A stretch of DNA of 64,000 bases, taken from NCBI RefSeq assembly GCF_000474275.2, contig NZ_ATAE01000008.1, positions 124,001-188,000 on the forward strand. Direction: 5' to 3'. The position numbers and the translations under genes are program-made. Each line of letters starts with the position of its first letter. Positions within the stretch are counted from its first letter, which is position 1. A model generated the notes under the pieces. The model ran no database searches. It was not told the DNA's origin and worked only from the letters and a program-made list of their open reading frames with translations. This DNA comes from Alkalihalophilus marmarensis DSM 21297 (GTDB lineage Bacteria; Bacillota; Bacilli; Bacillales; Bacillaceae_D). Shown one piece after another: positions 34,558 to 41,492 of the stretch.

Positions 34558-35445
34558 TTAGCTCACAAAAAAGTTCATAGTAGGTTTAATGATACGTACA
34601 AGCTCTTGTTTTTGTTCAGCTGTAAGTGGAATAAGAGGCAATCTGACAGATCCTGTTTGAACGCCGTTTAATTCAAGAGCTGCTTTCACAGCTGTTGGAT
34701 TAGGTGCCATAAACAATGTGTTCATAACAGGTAGAAGCTGGCGGTGCTGCATTGCTGCTGCTTGAACTTGTCCAGCTAAATAATTCTTAACCATTTGCTG
34801 CATTTGGCCTCCGACAATATGCGAAGCCACTGAGACGACACCTGTTCCACCGATTGCAAGAATTGGAAGTGTCAGGCTGTCATCACCGCTGTATACAGAG
34901 AACCCTTCAGGTGCATGCTCAATAATTTCAGCAATAGCATCTAAGTCTCCGCTTGCTTCTTTAGTTGAGACAATATTTGGAACCTCCGCAAGGCGAAGAG
35001 TTGTTTCGACACTAAGCGTAACTGCACTGCGACCAGGAATATTGTAGAGCATAACCGGCAGCTTTGTTGCATCTGCAATCACTTTAAAATGTTGGTACAA
35101 GCCTTCTTGAGAAGGTTTATTATAATATGGTGCAACGAGCATAATTCCATTTACACCAATTTCTTCTGCTTGTTTTGTTAATTCAATCGAAGCTTTCGTA
35201 TTATTCGAACCTGTTCCAGCAATCACTGGAACTTGCCCGCCAGCTTCATCTACCACCGTTTTAAATAATACTAGTTTCTCTTCTGTTGACAGGGTAGGTG
35301 ATTCACCTGTTGTTCCCCCGACAACCAATGCATCGGAACCATTTTCAATGAGATATCTCACTAGTTTCTTTGTAGATTCAACGCAAAATTCCCCTTGTTG
35401 ATTAAATGGCGTTACCATTGCAGTAAGTATTCGTCCAAAATTCAT
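34558..35445 (-). CDS. dapA: 4-hydroxy-tetrahydrodipicolinate synthase
   Basis: 295 residues, class I aldolase barrel. It condenses pyruvate with aspartate semialdehyde, the entry to lysine, diaminopimelate and dipicolinate. Motifs: GGTTGESPTLS near 42, the Tyr in LYNIPGRSAV near 133, and the Schiff-base Lys in VSTKEASGDL near 161. ATG 35445 has GAGGGTG 6 nt upstream. The gene stands alone, not with dapG/asd, and is preceded by a lysine riboswitch with its own terminator, so this copy is switched off by lysine. It may be a second copy beside one in the usual operon (inference). Confidence 0.95.
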   Translation of the reverse strand: MNFGRILTAMVTPFNQQGEFCVESTKKLVRYLIENGSDALVVGGTTGESPTLSTEEKLVLFKTVVDEAGGQVPVIAGTGSNNTKASIELTKQAEEIGVNGIMLVAPYYNKPSQEGLYQHFKVIADATKLPVMLYNIPGRSAVTLSVETTLRLAEVPNIVSTKEASGDLDAIAEIIEHAPEGFSVYSGDDSLTLPILAIGGTGVVSVASHIVGGQMQQMVKNYLAGQVQAAAMQHRQLLPVMNTLFMAPNPTAVKAALELNGVQTGSVRLPLIPLTAEQKQELVRIIKPTMNFFVS

Positions 35446-35507
35446 CCTATTCACCCTCAATTCGTAATAATATCATTCAAGTATGAGCGGGCTATGTGCC
35501 AAGGCAC

Positions 35508-35539
35508 AAAAAAACAACAATGAGGGAGTCTCATTGTTG
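35508..35539 (-). terminator. Regulated terminator of the lysine riboswitch
   Basis: On the minus strand a perfect 10-bp stem caacaatgag / ctcattgttg with a 5-nt loop is followed by seven T. It lies between aptamer and dapA, the usual arrangement for transcriptional off-switching. Confidence 0.93.
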
Positions 35540-35571
35540 CATGGACATGTTGTGGCTGCACAATCATTCCA

Positions 35572-35755
35572 ATGCGTGAGATAGCCCTCCATGCAGACAG
35601 TGCTGCATGACAGTCCTGTATTTGTTAAATACAGTCCCAGCGTAGAAAGAATGAGCATTTGTACGCTTCGGCAAATCCCCCTTTTAAAATGCATCAATGG
35701 AGCTCATTCTCCTCCGCATCTTTACTCATGACATTTGCGCCTCTACCCTCACTTC
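35572..35755 (-). ncRNA. Lysine riboswitch (L box)
   Basis: The minus-strand RNA matches the L box core block by block: GGGTAGAGGCGCAA with ATGAGTAAAG, then AAAAGGGG and GCCGAAGC, a 9-bp hairpin around CTGTATTT/AAATACAG, GGACTGTCATGCAG and the closing GGAGGGCTATCTCAC, whose CTCAC end pairs with GTGAG at the 5' end to form P1. Lysine binding would favour the terminator at 35508-35539 and stop dapA transcription. Confidence 0.96.
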
Positions 35756-35771
35756 AGTATGTGAAGTAAAG

Positions 35772-35801
35772 ATTATTGATTTTGTGAGTTAACCTTATCA
35801 A
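35772..35801 (-). promoter_or_regulatory. Promoter of the riboswitch-dapA unit
   Basis: On the minus strand TTGATA (35801-35796) and AATAAT (35777-35772) with an 18-bp spacer; transcription would begin just before the aptamer. Confidence 0.75.
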
Positions 35802-35844
35802 AACTTAAGGGGGATTGCAATGGATTTAATGAAAAATTTTCACT

Positions 35845-36009
35845 TTAGACACCTTTCATATCTGTCTCCGCATTTTGTTTAAATTGTACTTGGTTTAAAA
35901 GGTCATCAAGTTCTTGGCTGCATTTAACTGTTTGTGGAGACGTGAATCCGTATTTTTTGGCTAGCTTAAACATTTGTCTGCGCTTTAATTCAATTTTTAT
36001 AGATAGCAT
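35845..36009 (-). CDS. Spo0E-like aspartyl-phosphate phosphatase, 54 aa
   Basis: A short gene with the diagnostic SQELDDLLN motif at residues 31-39, preceded by a helix (IELKRRQMFKLAKKYGF) and a turn (TSPQTVKC). Spo0E-type proteins are two-helix hairpins of 50-85 residues that dephosphorylate Spo0A-P and so delay sporulation. Length and layout fit the shorter Spo0E-like members. Start ATG 36009 has GGAG about 9 nt upstream and GAAGGG closer in. Monocistronic, minus strand, upstream of the dapA riboswitch promoter. Confidence 0.88.
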   Translation of the reverse strand: MLSIKIELKRRQMFKLAKKYGFTSPQTVKCSQELDDLLNQVQFKQNAETDMKGV

Positions 36010-36328
36010 ACCCTTCAACTCCAATTTTAAACTTTCGAAAGAAGACGGACTATTTTATTTTTTTCTGAAGGGTCTTGTTGAAGTCATGTCTTTTTTCACA
36101 CAAAGATTATTATACCCATTGCAGGAAAGTTGAAAAGTCATTCTTGTAAAGTAGTCATAATAAGTCGTTATTAGAAAATGTTCGACAAACATCGCAACCA
36201 GAAAAATGGGATTTATAGGATAACAAATGGATTGTTGTCTCATTTGGTAACAACAATTGAACTGATTTGGTTGTTTTTTTGTTTCTTCAGTGAAAATTCG
36301 CAAACACTAAGGCAAAGGAGGGGAAAGA
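36010..36328. other. Intergenic region with no clear gene
   Basis: 319 bp between the divergent Spo0E-like and YhcN-like genes. AT-rich, with scattered hairpins, and no frame with both start and ribosome binding site. Promoters for both neighbours must lie here but none stands out. Confidence 0.5.
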
Positions 36329-36949
36329 ATGAAAAGGATTGTTGTAACGATGCTCTTGTTAATTATCATGAGTGGATGCTCTATAGAACAAAAAGCTACA
36401 CTAGGAGCGAACTCACATCGTGATCAGGGATACAGCGGGTATGGTGTAGAGCGGGCGAGAAGTTTCGAAGGGCCTTTAATGGATATGATGGTTCCGGATG
36501 CTGCCCCAAAAGGCTTAACCGATTCAACAGCCAGGCTCACTACCCATTATGACTATGTTTCAAACAACCGGGATTTAGGGATGAAGCATGAGGGTGTTAA
36601 TCATATGGGCCGTAGAATTGAAAACAGCAGGCCTGGGATTTTAAGGGATAAGGTGAGATATTCTAATCGTACAAAACGGGATATGATTAGCGGTCAATCG
36701 ATTTTAACTAAACAGCAAGGCCAAGATGATTTAAAGCAGACACTTGAAAACCTTGAAGAGGTAAATAAAGTATATATGCTATCAGATGATCAAACATTGG
36801 TCATAGGTGTTGCAGCAGATAACCAAAATCTTAAATCCCTGCAAGATATGATTGAAGGGATGGCAGAAAGCTATTACCCTAAACGCGAAATTATAGTGAC
36901 AAGCGATCGCCAGTTTCTAAGAAGAATGGAGCGATTGTCTCATCAATAA
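36329..36949 (+). CDS. YhcN/YlaJ-family sporulation lipoprotein
   Basis: 206 residues. Signal peptide with lipobox: MKRIVVTMLLLIIMSGCS, lipidated Cys at 17. The C-terminal part (LEEVNKVYMLSDDQTLVIGVAADN and the YPKREIIVTSDRQFLRRME end) matches the YhcN/YlaJ domain found in spore membrane lipoproteins that influence spore germination or outgrowth. The middle, about 30-115, is Gly/Arg-rich and less conserved. AGGAGGGG lies 6-7 nt before ATG 36329. Convergent with another lipoprotein gene. Confidence 0.88.
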   Translation: MKRIVVTMLLLIIMSGCSIEQKATLGANSHRDQGYSGYGVERARSFEGPLMDMMVPDAAPKGLTDSTARLTTHYDYVSNNRDLGMKHEGVNHMGRRIENSRPGILRDKVRYSNRTKRDMISGQSILTKQQGQDDLKQTLENLEEVNKVYMLSDDQTLVIGVAADNQNLKSLQDMIEGMAESYYPKREIIVTSDRQFLRRMERLSHQ

Positions 36950-36979
36950 GGCATGCATCCGCATGCCTTATCTTTTTGT
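36946..36979. terminator. Terminator between two convergent lipoprotein genes
   Basis: An 11-bp stem ataaggcatgc / gcatgccttat with a 4-nt loop, then TCTTTTTG. Confidence 0.88.
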
Positions 36980-37001
36980 TCATCACTGGTTCCAAGAGAA
37001 C

Positions 37002-37565
37002 TTAATGAAACCCGTGGTCTTCTGATAAAGACATAAATTCACGTTCCATTGACTTATGGGAAATCATAATATTTTCATAATGGACACGGGCATTCAAGGC
37101 TTGTCTTGGGTCGACTGGTTCTCTCATGTCATCAATAACCCGCTCAAGGTCTGTTAATTCAGTGATAAACCCTATATGAATTTGGTGAAAGCCTTCAAAT
37201 TCATGAGGGATACGTATGTTATGGAAGCGTTCACTGTTCTGTTTGATCGCATGGATCGTTGATAAAACGGAATGAAGTGAGTCTGCTTGAAATGAATCCT
37301 CTTGGAAAGTCGGAGCCAGGTCTTCTAATTGATTGATCGTTTGCTCTAGGTATACGCCTGCTTCTTTTGCATAAGTAAGGAGTTCCGTGTCAGCACGGCG
37401 GATAGCGTGATTCTGGTCTGTATTATTTGAAAAACGTTGAGCGCCAAACGATCCTTCTGTCTGAGATTGTTTAATATCCTCCATCAGATCAGCGCTGTTA
37501 TCTTGCATACACCCTGCAAAAAGAATACTCATACTAGCTAGTATTAAAAACATTTGTTTTTTCAT
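37002..37565 (-). CDS. Putative lipoprotein, 187 aa
   Basis: Signal peptide with lipobox MKKQMFLILASMSILFAGCM, lipidated Cys at 19. The mature part is predicted helical, with a probable four-helix arrangement (LLTYAKEAGVYLEQTINQLEDL, SLHSVLSTIHAIKQNSERF, GFITELTDLERVIDDMREPV). No enzyme motif seen; a periplasm-side binding or structural role is possible. ATG 37565 has GGGGTGATGACT upstream; the frame to 37634 would hide the signal peptide. Adjacent to, and convergent with, the YhcN-type lipoprotein gene. Confidence 0.78.
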   Translation of the reverse strand: MKKQMFLILASMSILFAGCMQDNSADLMEDIKQSQTEGSFGAQRFSNNTDQNHAIRRADTELLTYAKEAGVYLEQTINQLEDLAPTFQEDSFQADSLHSVLSTIHAIKQNSERFHNIRIPHEFEGFHQIHIGFITELTDLERVIDDMREPVDPRQALNARVHYENIMISHKSMEREFMSLSEDHGFH

Positions 37566-37699
37566 AGTCATCACCCCATATCGTCTAATGCTATTAGTAT
37601 TTAGGGAAACAGGAAAAATTATGCATGAGGACATCTCCTATCCACATACGGTAGACAAAAGAGCAAAACTCGAACTTTGACTACCGGGAGGGATGTGTA

Positions 37700-37858
37700 G
37701 TGGTTGTCTTTTTAGTTGTCTTCTTTTTTACCATTTTCTTTTGGGTCATGATGCTTGGAAATCATATGTCTCATTTAATTGAGCGAATTACTTCAGAAAA
37801 CGCAGATCAGATGCTTTATGATCTTAATCAAGAACTTGATGACCAGCTAAAATCTTAA
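37700..37858 (+). CDS. Small membrane protein, 52 aa
   Basis: GTG 37700 has GGGAGGG exactly 7 nt upstream. Residues 2-20 (VVFLVVFFFTIFFWVMMLG) form one membrane helix; the remaining 32 residues are acidic and helical, ending LNQELDDQLKS, probably in the cytosol. Short enough to be missed by common gene finders. Unknown function; monocistronic by position, between a divergent lipoprotein gene and the HAD phosphatase gene. Confidence 0.72.
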   Translation: MVVFLVVFFFTIFFWVMMLGNHMSHLIERITSENADQMLYDLNQELDDQLKS

Positions 37859-38007
37859 AAATCATGCAGAGGAACTCAAGTTCTTCTGTTTTTTTATTTA
37901 TATATACTTTTGTAACCGCTCACAAAAGATTCTAAATTTGCGGCTCGTCCTTCACTTGATTAAAATAAGAAGAAAAGGGTAACAGAATAGAAATTGGAGT
38001 GGTAAAA

Positions 38008-38862
38008 ATGAAAATGATCGCAATTGATATGGATGGAACATTATTAGATGATGAACGCAAGGTGACAGTTGAGAATGTTAAGGCGATAAAAGAGGCACAA
38101 AAACGCGGAATTGAAGTAGTGATTGCCACAGGCCGAGATGATAAAGAAGCAAGAATCCCTTTAAATGAAGCAAAACTTACCTGTCCGGTTATCAGTGTAA
38201 ACGGAGCAGAAGTTCAATCTGCTGATGGGAAAGTTCTAGACGTTCATTCCCTTGATAATGAAACCGTAAAAAAGGCTTCAAAAATTTTACATAGACATGA
38301 AGTGTATTTCGAATTATATACAAATAAAGGTGCTTTTACAGATGATTATGAAAAAGGAATTGAAACAGTTATCGATGTATTACTGTCTTCTGGGTCTACA
38401 GACAGCTTAGATCATATGAGAGCAATTGCGGAAGAAAGATATGATACAGGAGCTGTTTCGCATATTGAGAATTATCAAGCATTATTCGATGATCCAACGA
38501 TCTCATTTTATAAGCTGCTGGCTTTTACGAAAGATGACCAAAAGCGAACTAAGGCTAAACAAGAATTAGAGGAGATGGATCATTTAGCCATCAGCTCTTC
38601 AGCTTCTGATAACCTTGAAATTACTCATTGTGAGGCACAAAAAGGCAGAGCAGTTAAACGATATGCGTCTGGTCTCAATATTCCAATGGAGGAAGTTATG
38701 GTGATTGGTGACAACGGTAATGACCTTTCTATGTTTAAAGTAGCTGGCCATGCAGTAGCTATGGGCAATGCGATTGAAGAAGTAAAGAGCCTTGCTCAAG
38801 AAGTGACAGACACGAATGATAATAGTGGCGTAGCTAAAGCCATTTATAACATTTTATCTTAA
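38008..38862 (+). CDS. Cof-type HAD phosphatase
   Basis: 284 residues. HAD motif I is IAIDMDGTLLDD at the N-terminus (nucleophile and acid Asp), motif II Thr in VVIATGRD, motif III Lys in the C-terminal half, and motif IV GDNGNDLSMF near 235. The type IIB cap lies in between. Such enzymes hydrolyse sugar phosphates, flavin mononucleotide, PLP or similar small phosphates; the substrate cannot be read from sequence. ATG 38008 is 8 nt after GGAG. The DUF523/DUF1722 gene follows after 31 nt, so the two may form an operon. Confidence 0.9.
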   Translation: MKMIAIDMDGTLLDDERKVTVENVKAIKEAQKRGIEVVIATGRDDKEARIPLNEAKLTCPVISVNGAEVQSADGKVLDVHSLDNETVKKASKILHRHEVYFELYTNKGAFTDDYEKGIETVIDVLLSSGSTDSLDHMRAIAEERYDTGAVSHIENYQALFDDPTISFYKLLAFTKDDQKRTKAKQELEEMDHLAISSSASDNLEITHCEAQKGRAVKRYASGLNIPMEEVMVIGDNGNDLSMFKVAGHAVAMGNAIEEVKSLAQEVTDTNDNSGVAKAIYNILS

Positions 38863-38893
38863 TCGTTTTAAAAGTAGAGATAGGAGTGAGCCT

Positions 38894-39865
38894 ATGCGTT
38901 CGTTCGCTAAGCCAAGAGTGGTGGTTAGTAAATGTCTTGAGTTTGAGGCATGCCGGTATAACGGGGAAAGAATCCCGGATAAGTTAATTGAGAAATTATC
39001 TCCATATGTTGAATTTATTCCTGTTTGTCCGGAAGTTGAAATTGGACTAGGTACTCCAAGAGAAGTCATTCGCCTTGTAGCAAGCGGAGATGAAACAAGA
39101 CTTAAACAACCTGAAACAGGTCGTGACCTTACCGAACAAATGGAGGAGTATTCAAATGACTTTTTGAGTGAACTGGAAGAGGTTGATGGATTTATACTCA
39201 AAACAAGAAGCCCTAGCTGCGGTTTATATGATGCGAAAGTATACAGCGGCCTTGAAAAATCTCCTGTAGTAAGAACAGAAGCCGGCTTGTTTGCTAACAA
39301 AGTAAAAGAGCATTTTCCAAAGGCAGCTAAAGAAGATGAAGGAAGGTTAAAGAATTTTATTGTGCGTGAACACTTTTTAACAAGATTGTTTACAGTTGCT
39401 GCATTCAAAGAAGTGAAAAAGAGTCATTCGATTTCAAAACTGATGCAGTTTCAAGCGAAAAATAAATATTTGTTTATGGCTTGTAATCAAGACTCTATGA
39501 GGAGACTCGGGAGGATTGTAGCGAACCATGAAAAACTAGAAGATGGAGAAGTATTTGATCTCTATGAAGAAGAGCTTGATGAGTTATTTAACCGTATACC
39601 AAAACCAAGTGACCACATTAATGTATGTCAACATGTTTTCGGCTATTTTTCTAAGCATTTAACAAAAGCTGAAAAAGACCATTTTCTGCAAGCTCTTGAT
39701 CAGTTTGAAGACCAAAAAATTCCTCTCAGCAGTCTATTAACTATGCTCCGTTCTTGGAGTTATCGATTTGAAAATGAATATTTACTTTCCCAAAACTATT
39801 TTACCCCATATCCTGAGGCTCTTGTGGCGATTTCTGATTCAGGAAAGGGAAGAAGTTTATCGTGA
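38894..39865 (+). CDS. DUF523-DUF1722 fusion protein (YbbK-YbgA type)
   Basis: 323 residues with two domains. The first 150 are DUF523: VVSKCLEFEACRYNGE at the start and ILKTRSPSCGLYDAKVY near 100 hold conserved cysteines that suggest a metal or Fe-S site. The second half, from about 165, is DUF1722, as in E. coli YbgA: HSISKLMQFQAKNKYLFMAC and the C-terminal SWSYRFENEYLLSQNYFTPYPE motif. In other bacteria the family is often beside photolyase genes, implying a DNA-damage link, but no photolyase is here. ATG 38894 follows AGGAG by 8 nt. Confidence 0.88.
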   Translation: MRSFAKPRVVVSKCLEFEACRYNGERIPDKLIEKLSPYVEFIPVCPEVEIGLGTPREVIRLVASGDETRLKQPETGRDLTEQMEEYSNDFLSELEEVDGFILKTRSPSCGLYDAKVYSGLEKSPVVRTEAGLFANKVKEHFPKAAKEDEGRLKNFIVREHFLTRLFTVAAFKEVKKSHSISKLMQFQAKNKYLFMACNQDSMRRLGRIVANHEKLEDGEVFDLYEEELDELFNRIPKPSDHINVCQHVFGYFSKHLTKAEKDHFLQALDQFEDQKIPLSSLLTMLRSWSYRFENEYLLSQNYFTPYPEALVAISDSGKGRSLS

Positions 39866-39879
39866 GTATGCAACTTATT

Positions 39880-39915
39880 AAAGGCATTCGGCTATTGCAG
39901 TCGGATGCTTTTTTG
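39880..39915 (+). terminator. Terminator after the DUF523-DUF1722 gene
   Basis: gcattcg pairs with cggatgc (one G-U pair) around an 11-nt loop, followed by TTTTTTGCTTT. Confidence 0.82.
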
Positions 39916-39977
39916 CTTTAGGTCTATATTAATGACAGCTGTCATACATTTGTAATAATACAACATAAAAAAAGTTG

Positions 39978-40006
39978 TTGACTATTATAGTACAGTTGCA
40001 TATACT
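39978..40006 (+). promoter_or_regulatory. Strong SigA-like promoter of the 32-aa gene
   Basis: TTGACT at 39978-39983 and TATACT at 40001-40006, spacer 17 bp. Among the best promoters in the window. Confidence 0.85.
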
Positions 40007-40061
40007 ATGAGTAAGATAAAAAGATTGAACATTCGAACAAAACATAGAAAGGGTGTTGAAA

Positions 40062-40160
40062 ATGGAAAAAATCAAAACGAACTCGGAGCGTAAACCAGTT
40101 GAGGTAAAAGAAGAACCGACAATTCTTGAAATGATCAATGACTATTACAGTCGTAACTAG
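40062..40160 (+). CDS. Very small acidic protein, 32 aa
   Basis: MEKIKTNSERKP followed by VEVKEEPTILEMINDYYSRN. A strong promoter (39978-40006), GAAAGGG about 8 nt before the ATG and a perfect downstream hairpin mark it as a real transcription unit. The chain has a charged, probably disordered half and a short C-terminal helix ILEMINDYY that might dock on a partner. No known family. No hydrophobic segment, so not a membrane peptide or type I toxin. Confidence 0.72.
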   Translation: MEKIKTNSERKPVEVKEEPTILEMINDYYSRN

Positions 40161-40172
40161 TTATTAAACAAA

Positions 40173-40215
40173 ACATAACAAAACCACTTATTTAAATTAA
40201 GTGGTTTTGTTATGT
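40173..40215. terminator. Long perfect hairpin after the 32-aa gene
   Basis: An 18-bp perfect inverted repeat (acataacaaaaccactta and its complement) with a 7-nt loop. T-rich descending arm; likely terminator working in both directions. Confidence 0.82.
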
Positions 40216-40287
40216 AACAGACAAAGGACAAATTCATAAATATAGGTAAATACTAAGCTGCATCTTTCGCGTTCAGGAACAGTAGAC

Positions 40288-40316
40288 TTGCAAAAAAGAA
40301 TAAAATCAGGTATAGT
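40288..40316 (+). promoter_or_regulatory. SigA-like promoter of the cold-shock transcription unit
   Basis: TTGCAA at 40288-40293 and TATAGT at 40311-40316 with a 17-bp spacer, giving a leader of about 300 nt before the csp start. Confidence 0.82.
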
Positions 40317-40322
40317 CTAGTT

Positions 40323-40626
40323 AACAGTTTAATTCTTCATCAATATCAAGCGCATTTCAATCTGCTGGCGCGGTCATCGGAGCCGCAAGGATGAAAGAGA
40401 GGCAGGGCTTTTATTGTTTGGAAGAATAGAACGGGATCTTTTATACCTTCTATATTATTAATGGTAAATCATGAGTAACACAAGCAGAGGTTTAGTATTC
40501 ACATGTTATAAGGGATATTCACTCGGTTTAGTGACTGATGTTCCTTATAATATGTGAATTTTCATTTACCAAGGATTGTAAATACGATTGGCATATTAAG
40601 AAATTATTAAGAATGGGGTTTTAAGC
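40323..40626 (+). promoter_or_regulatory. Long structured leader of the cold-shock gene
   Basis: About 300 nt without a gene. Two folded parts can be drawn. The first is closed by attcttc (about 40332) and gaagaat (about 40427), with cr inner arms such as gcgg/ccgc. The second, about 40500-40562, pairs ttcacat with atgtgaa, ttataagg with ccttataa, and cact with agtg. Such leaders control cold-shock mRNAs by temperature in other bacteria; here that is inference. I could not match the first part to a known riboswitch. Confidence 0.6.
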
Positions 40627-40830
40627 ATGACACAAACTGGTACAGTAAAATGGTTTAATGCAGAAAAAGGATTCGGTTTTATCGAAGTTGAAGGCGGAAA
40701 CGATGTATTCGTACACTTCAGCGCTATCACTGGTGAAGGATTTAAATCTCTTGACGAAGGTCAAGCTGTTGAGTTCGAAATCGTTGAAGGCGATCGCGGA
40801 CCTCAAGCTGCTAACGTTGTAAAACGCTAA
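40627..40830 (+). CDS. Cold-shock protein (CspA family)
   Basis: 67 residues, one OB-fold. RNP1 is KGFGFIEV and RNP2 is VFVHFSAI, the nucleic-acid-binding strands that bind single-stranded RNA and DNA and melt RNA structure at low temperature. Begins [17 protein letters not shown], distinct from the CspB-like copy on the minus strand at 43389-43589. Weak ribosome binding site (GGGG, 11-12 nt upstream) but a promoter with a leader of about 300 nt, consistent with control after transcription. A terminator follows directly. Confidence 0.96.
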   Translation: MTQTGTVKWFNAEKGFGFIEVEGGNDVFVHFSAITGEGFKSLDEGQAVEFEIVEGDRGPQAANVVKR

Positions 40831-40844
40831 GCTGCACATATACA

Positions 40845-40875
40845 GGTACTGCCCTTATGGGTAGTGCCTTTTTTG
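40845..40875 (+). terminator. Terminator after the cold-shock gene
   Basis: ggtactgccc pairs with gggtagtgcc (two wobble pairs), 4-nt loop, then TTTTTTG. Confidence 0.9.
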
Positions 40876-41000
40876 TTTTTATACTGAATTTTTAATTCTT
40901 CCTTCTTAGTCTAATAGCTTACAGGTTTAAATGCAGTGCTCTTGTGGAATAGTTACATTAAGATTATTTCTAAAATGAAGGTATAAATGGAGGAGATAAG

Positions 41001-41159
41001 ATGAAACAAGAGGTTGAACCAAACTTATTAGAAATGAGAAAGAAAATTAATATGATGAAAGATGACAGGCATCAATATAAAAGAGAAGCTTTTATTGAGG
41101 TGTATGAAGAATACATTGAAATGCTAGAAGCTCAAATTGAAAAAATGAACCGCTTATAA
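41001..41159 (+). CDS. Small helical protein, 52 aa
   Basis: MKQEVEPNLLEMRKKINMMK onward to QIEKMNRL; charged, predicted as two helices with hydrophobic positions at heptad spacing in the second half (FIEVYEEYIEMLEAQIEKM), so a short coiled coil. TGGAGGAG ends about 6 nt before ATG 41001, and a terminator stands right after. No family recognised. One of several short genes around the cold-shock locus. Confidence 0.75.
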   Translation: MKQEVEPNLLEMRKKINMMKDDRHQYKREAFIEVYEEYIEMLEAQIEKMNRL

Positions 41160-41166
41160 TACACAT

Positions 41167-41210
41167 ACCCCTGATCAGTCAGATGAACATCAGGGGTGCT
41201 TTTTATTTTT
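41167..41210 (+). terminator. Terminator after the 52-aa gene
   Basis: acccctgat / atcaggggt, 9-bp stem with a 13-nt loop, then TGCTTTTTATTTTT. Confidence 0.88.
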
Positions 41211-41320
41211 ACATATTAAAAACATCATAGTTAAATTGGTATTGGTAAAAAAGAACTAGAATATAACATAATATTCCTTTATACTTATTTTAATAAGAAC
41301 ATAAAGGGGGAGTTTATGTG

Positions 41321-41455
41321 ATGAAAGACTTAATTAAACAAGTGCAAAAAGAGCTGAGCCAAGAAGGTAGAAAAGACGCTTTGTTATCTGTGGAAGTGTG
41401 TGACAAGATGAATGAGGCTGGTATTCCGTTTATTGGATATCTCGGAGATCAATAA
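41321..41455 (+). CDS. Very small protein, 44 aa
   Basis: MKDLIKQVQKELSQEGRK, then DALLSVEVCDKMNEAGIPFIGYLGDQ. AAAGGGGGAG lies about 10 nt before the ATG at 41321. The first 30 residues look helical, and a hydrophobic C-terminal strand follows. Unknown function; followed by a strong bidirectional terminator facing the AbgT gene. Confidence 0.65.
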   Translation: MKDLIKQVQKELSQEGRKDALLSVEVCDKMNEAGIPFIGYLGDQ

Positions 41456-41487
41456 AAAACATGGACCGAAACCGGTCCATGTTTTTT
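41454..41487. terminator. Bidirectional terminator at the AbgT gene end
   Basis: A perfect 14-bp inverted repeat (aaaaaacatggacc and its complement) with a 6-nt loop. Confidence 0.92.
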
Positions 41488-41492
41488 GCTTC

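Noticed and set aside
35473-35697. 74-codon open frame on the minus strand
   Set aside because: It lies within the lysine riboswitch and its terminator, and the bases are explained by the RNA structure.
35820-35882. 20-codon plus-strand frame with GGGGG upstream
   Set aside because: Overlaps the Spo0E-like gene on the other strand, whose SQELD motif is much stronger evidence.
40323-40440. Known riboswitch class in the csp leader
   Set aside because: Compared by eye with c-di-GMP, SAM, TPP, lysine, preQ1, cobalamin and guanidine cores; none of the invariant blocks is present.
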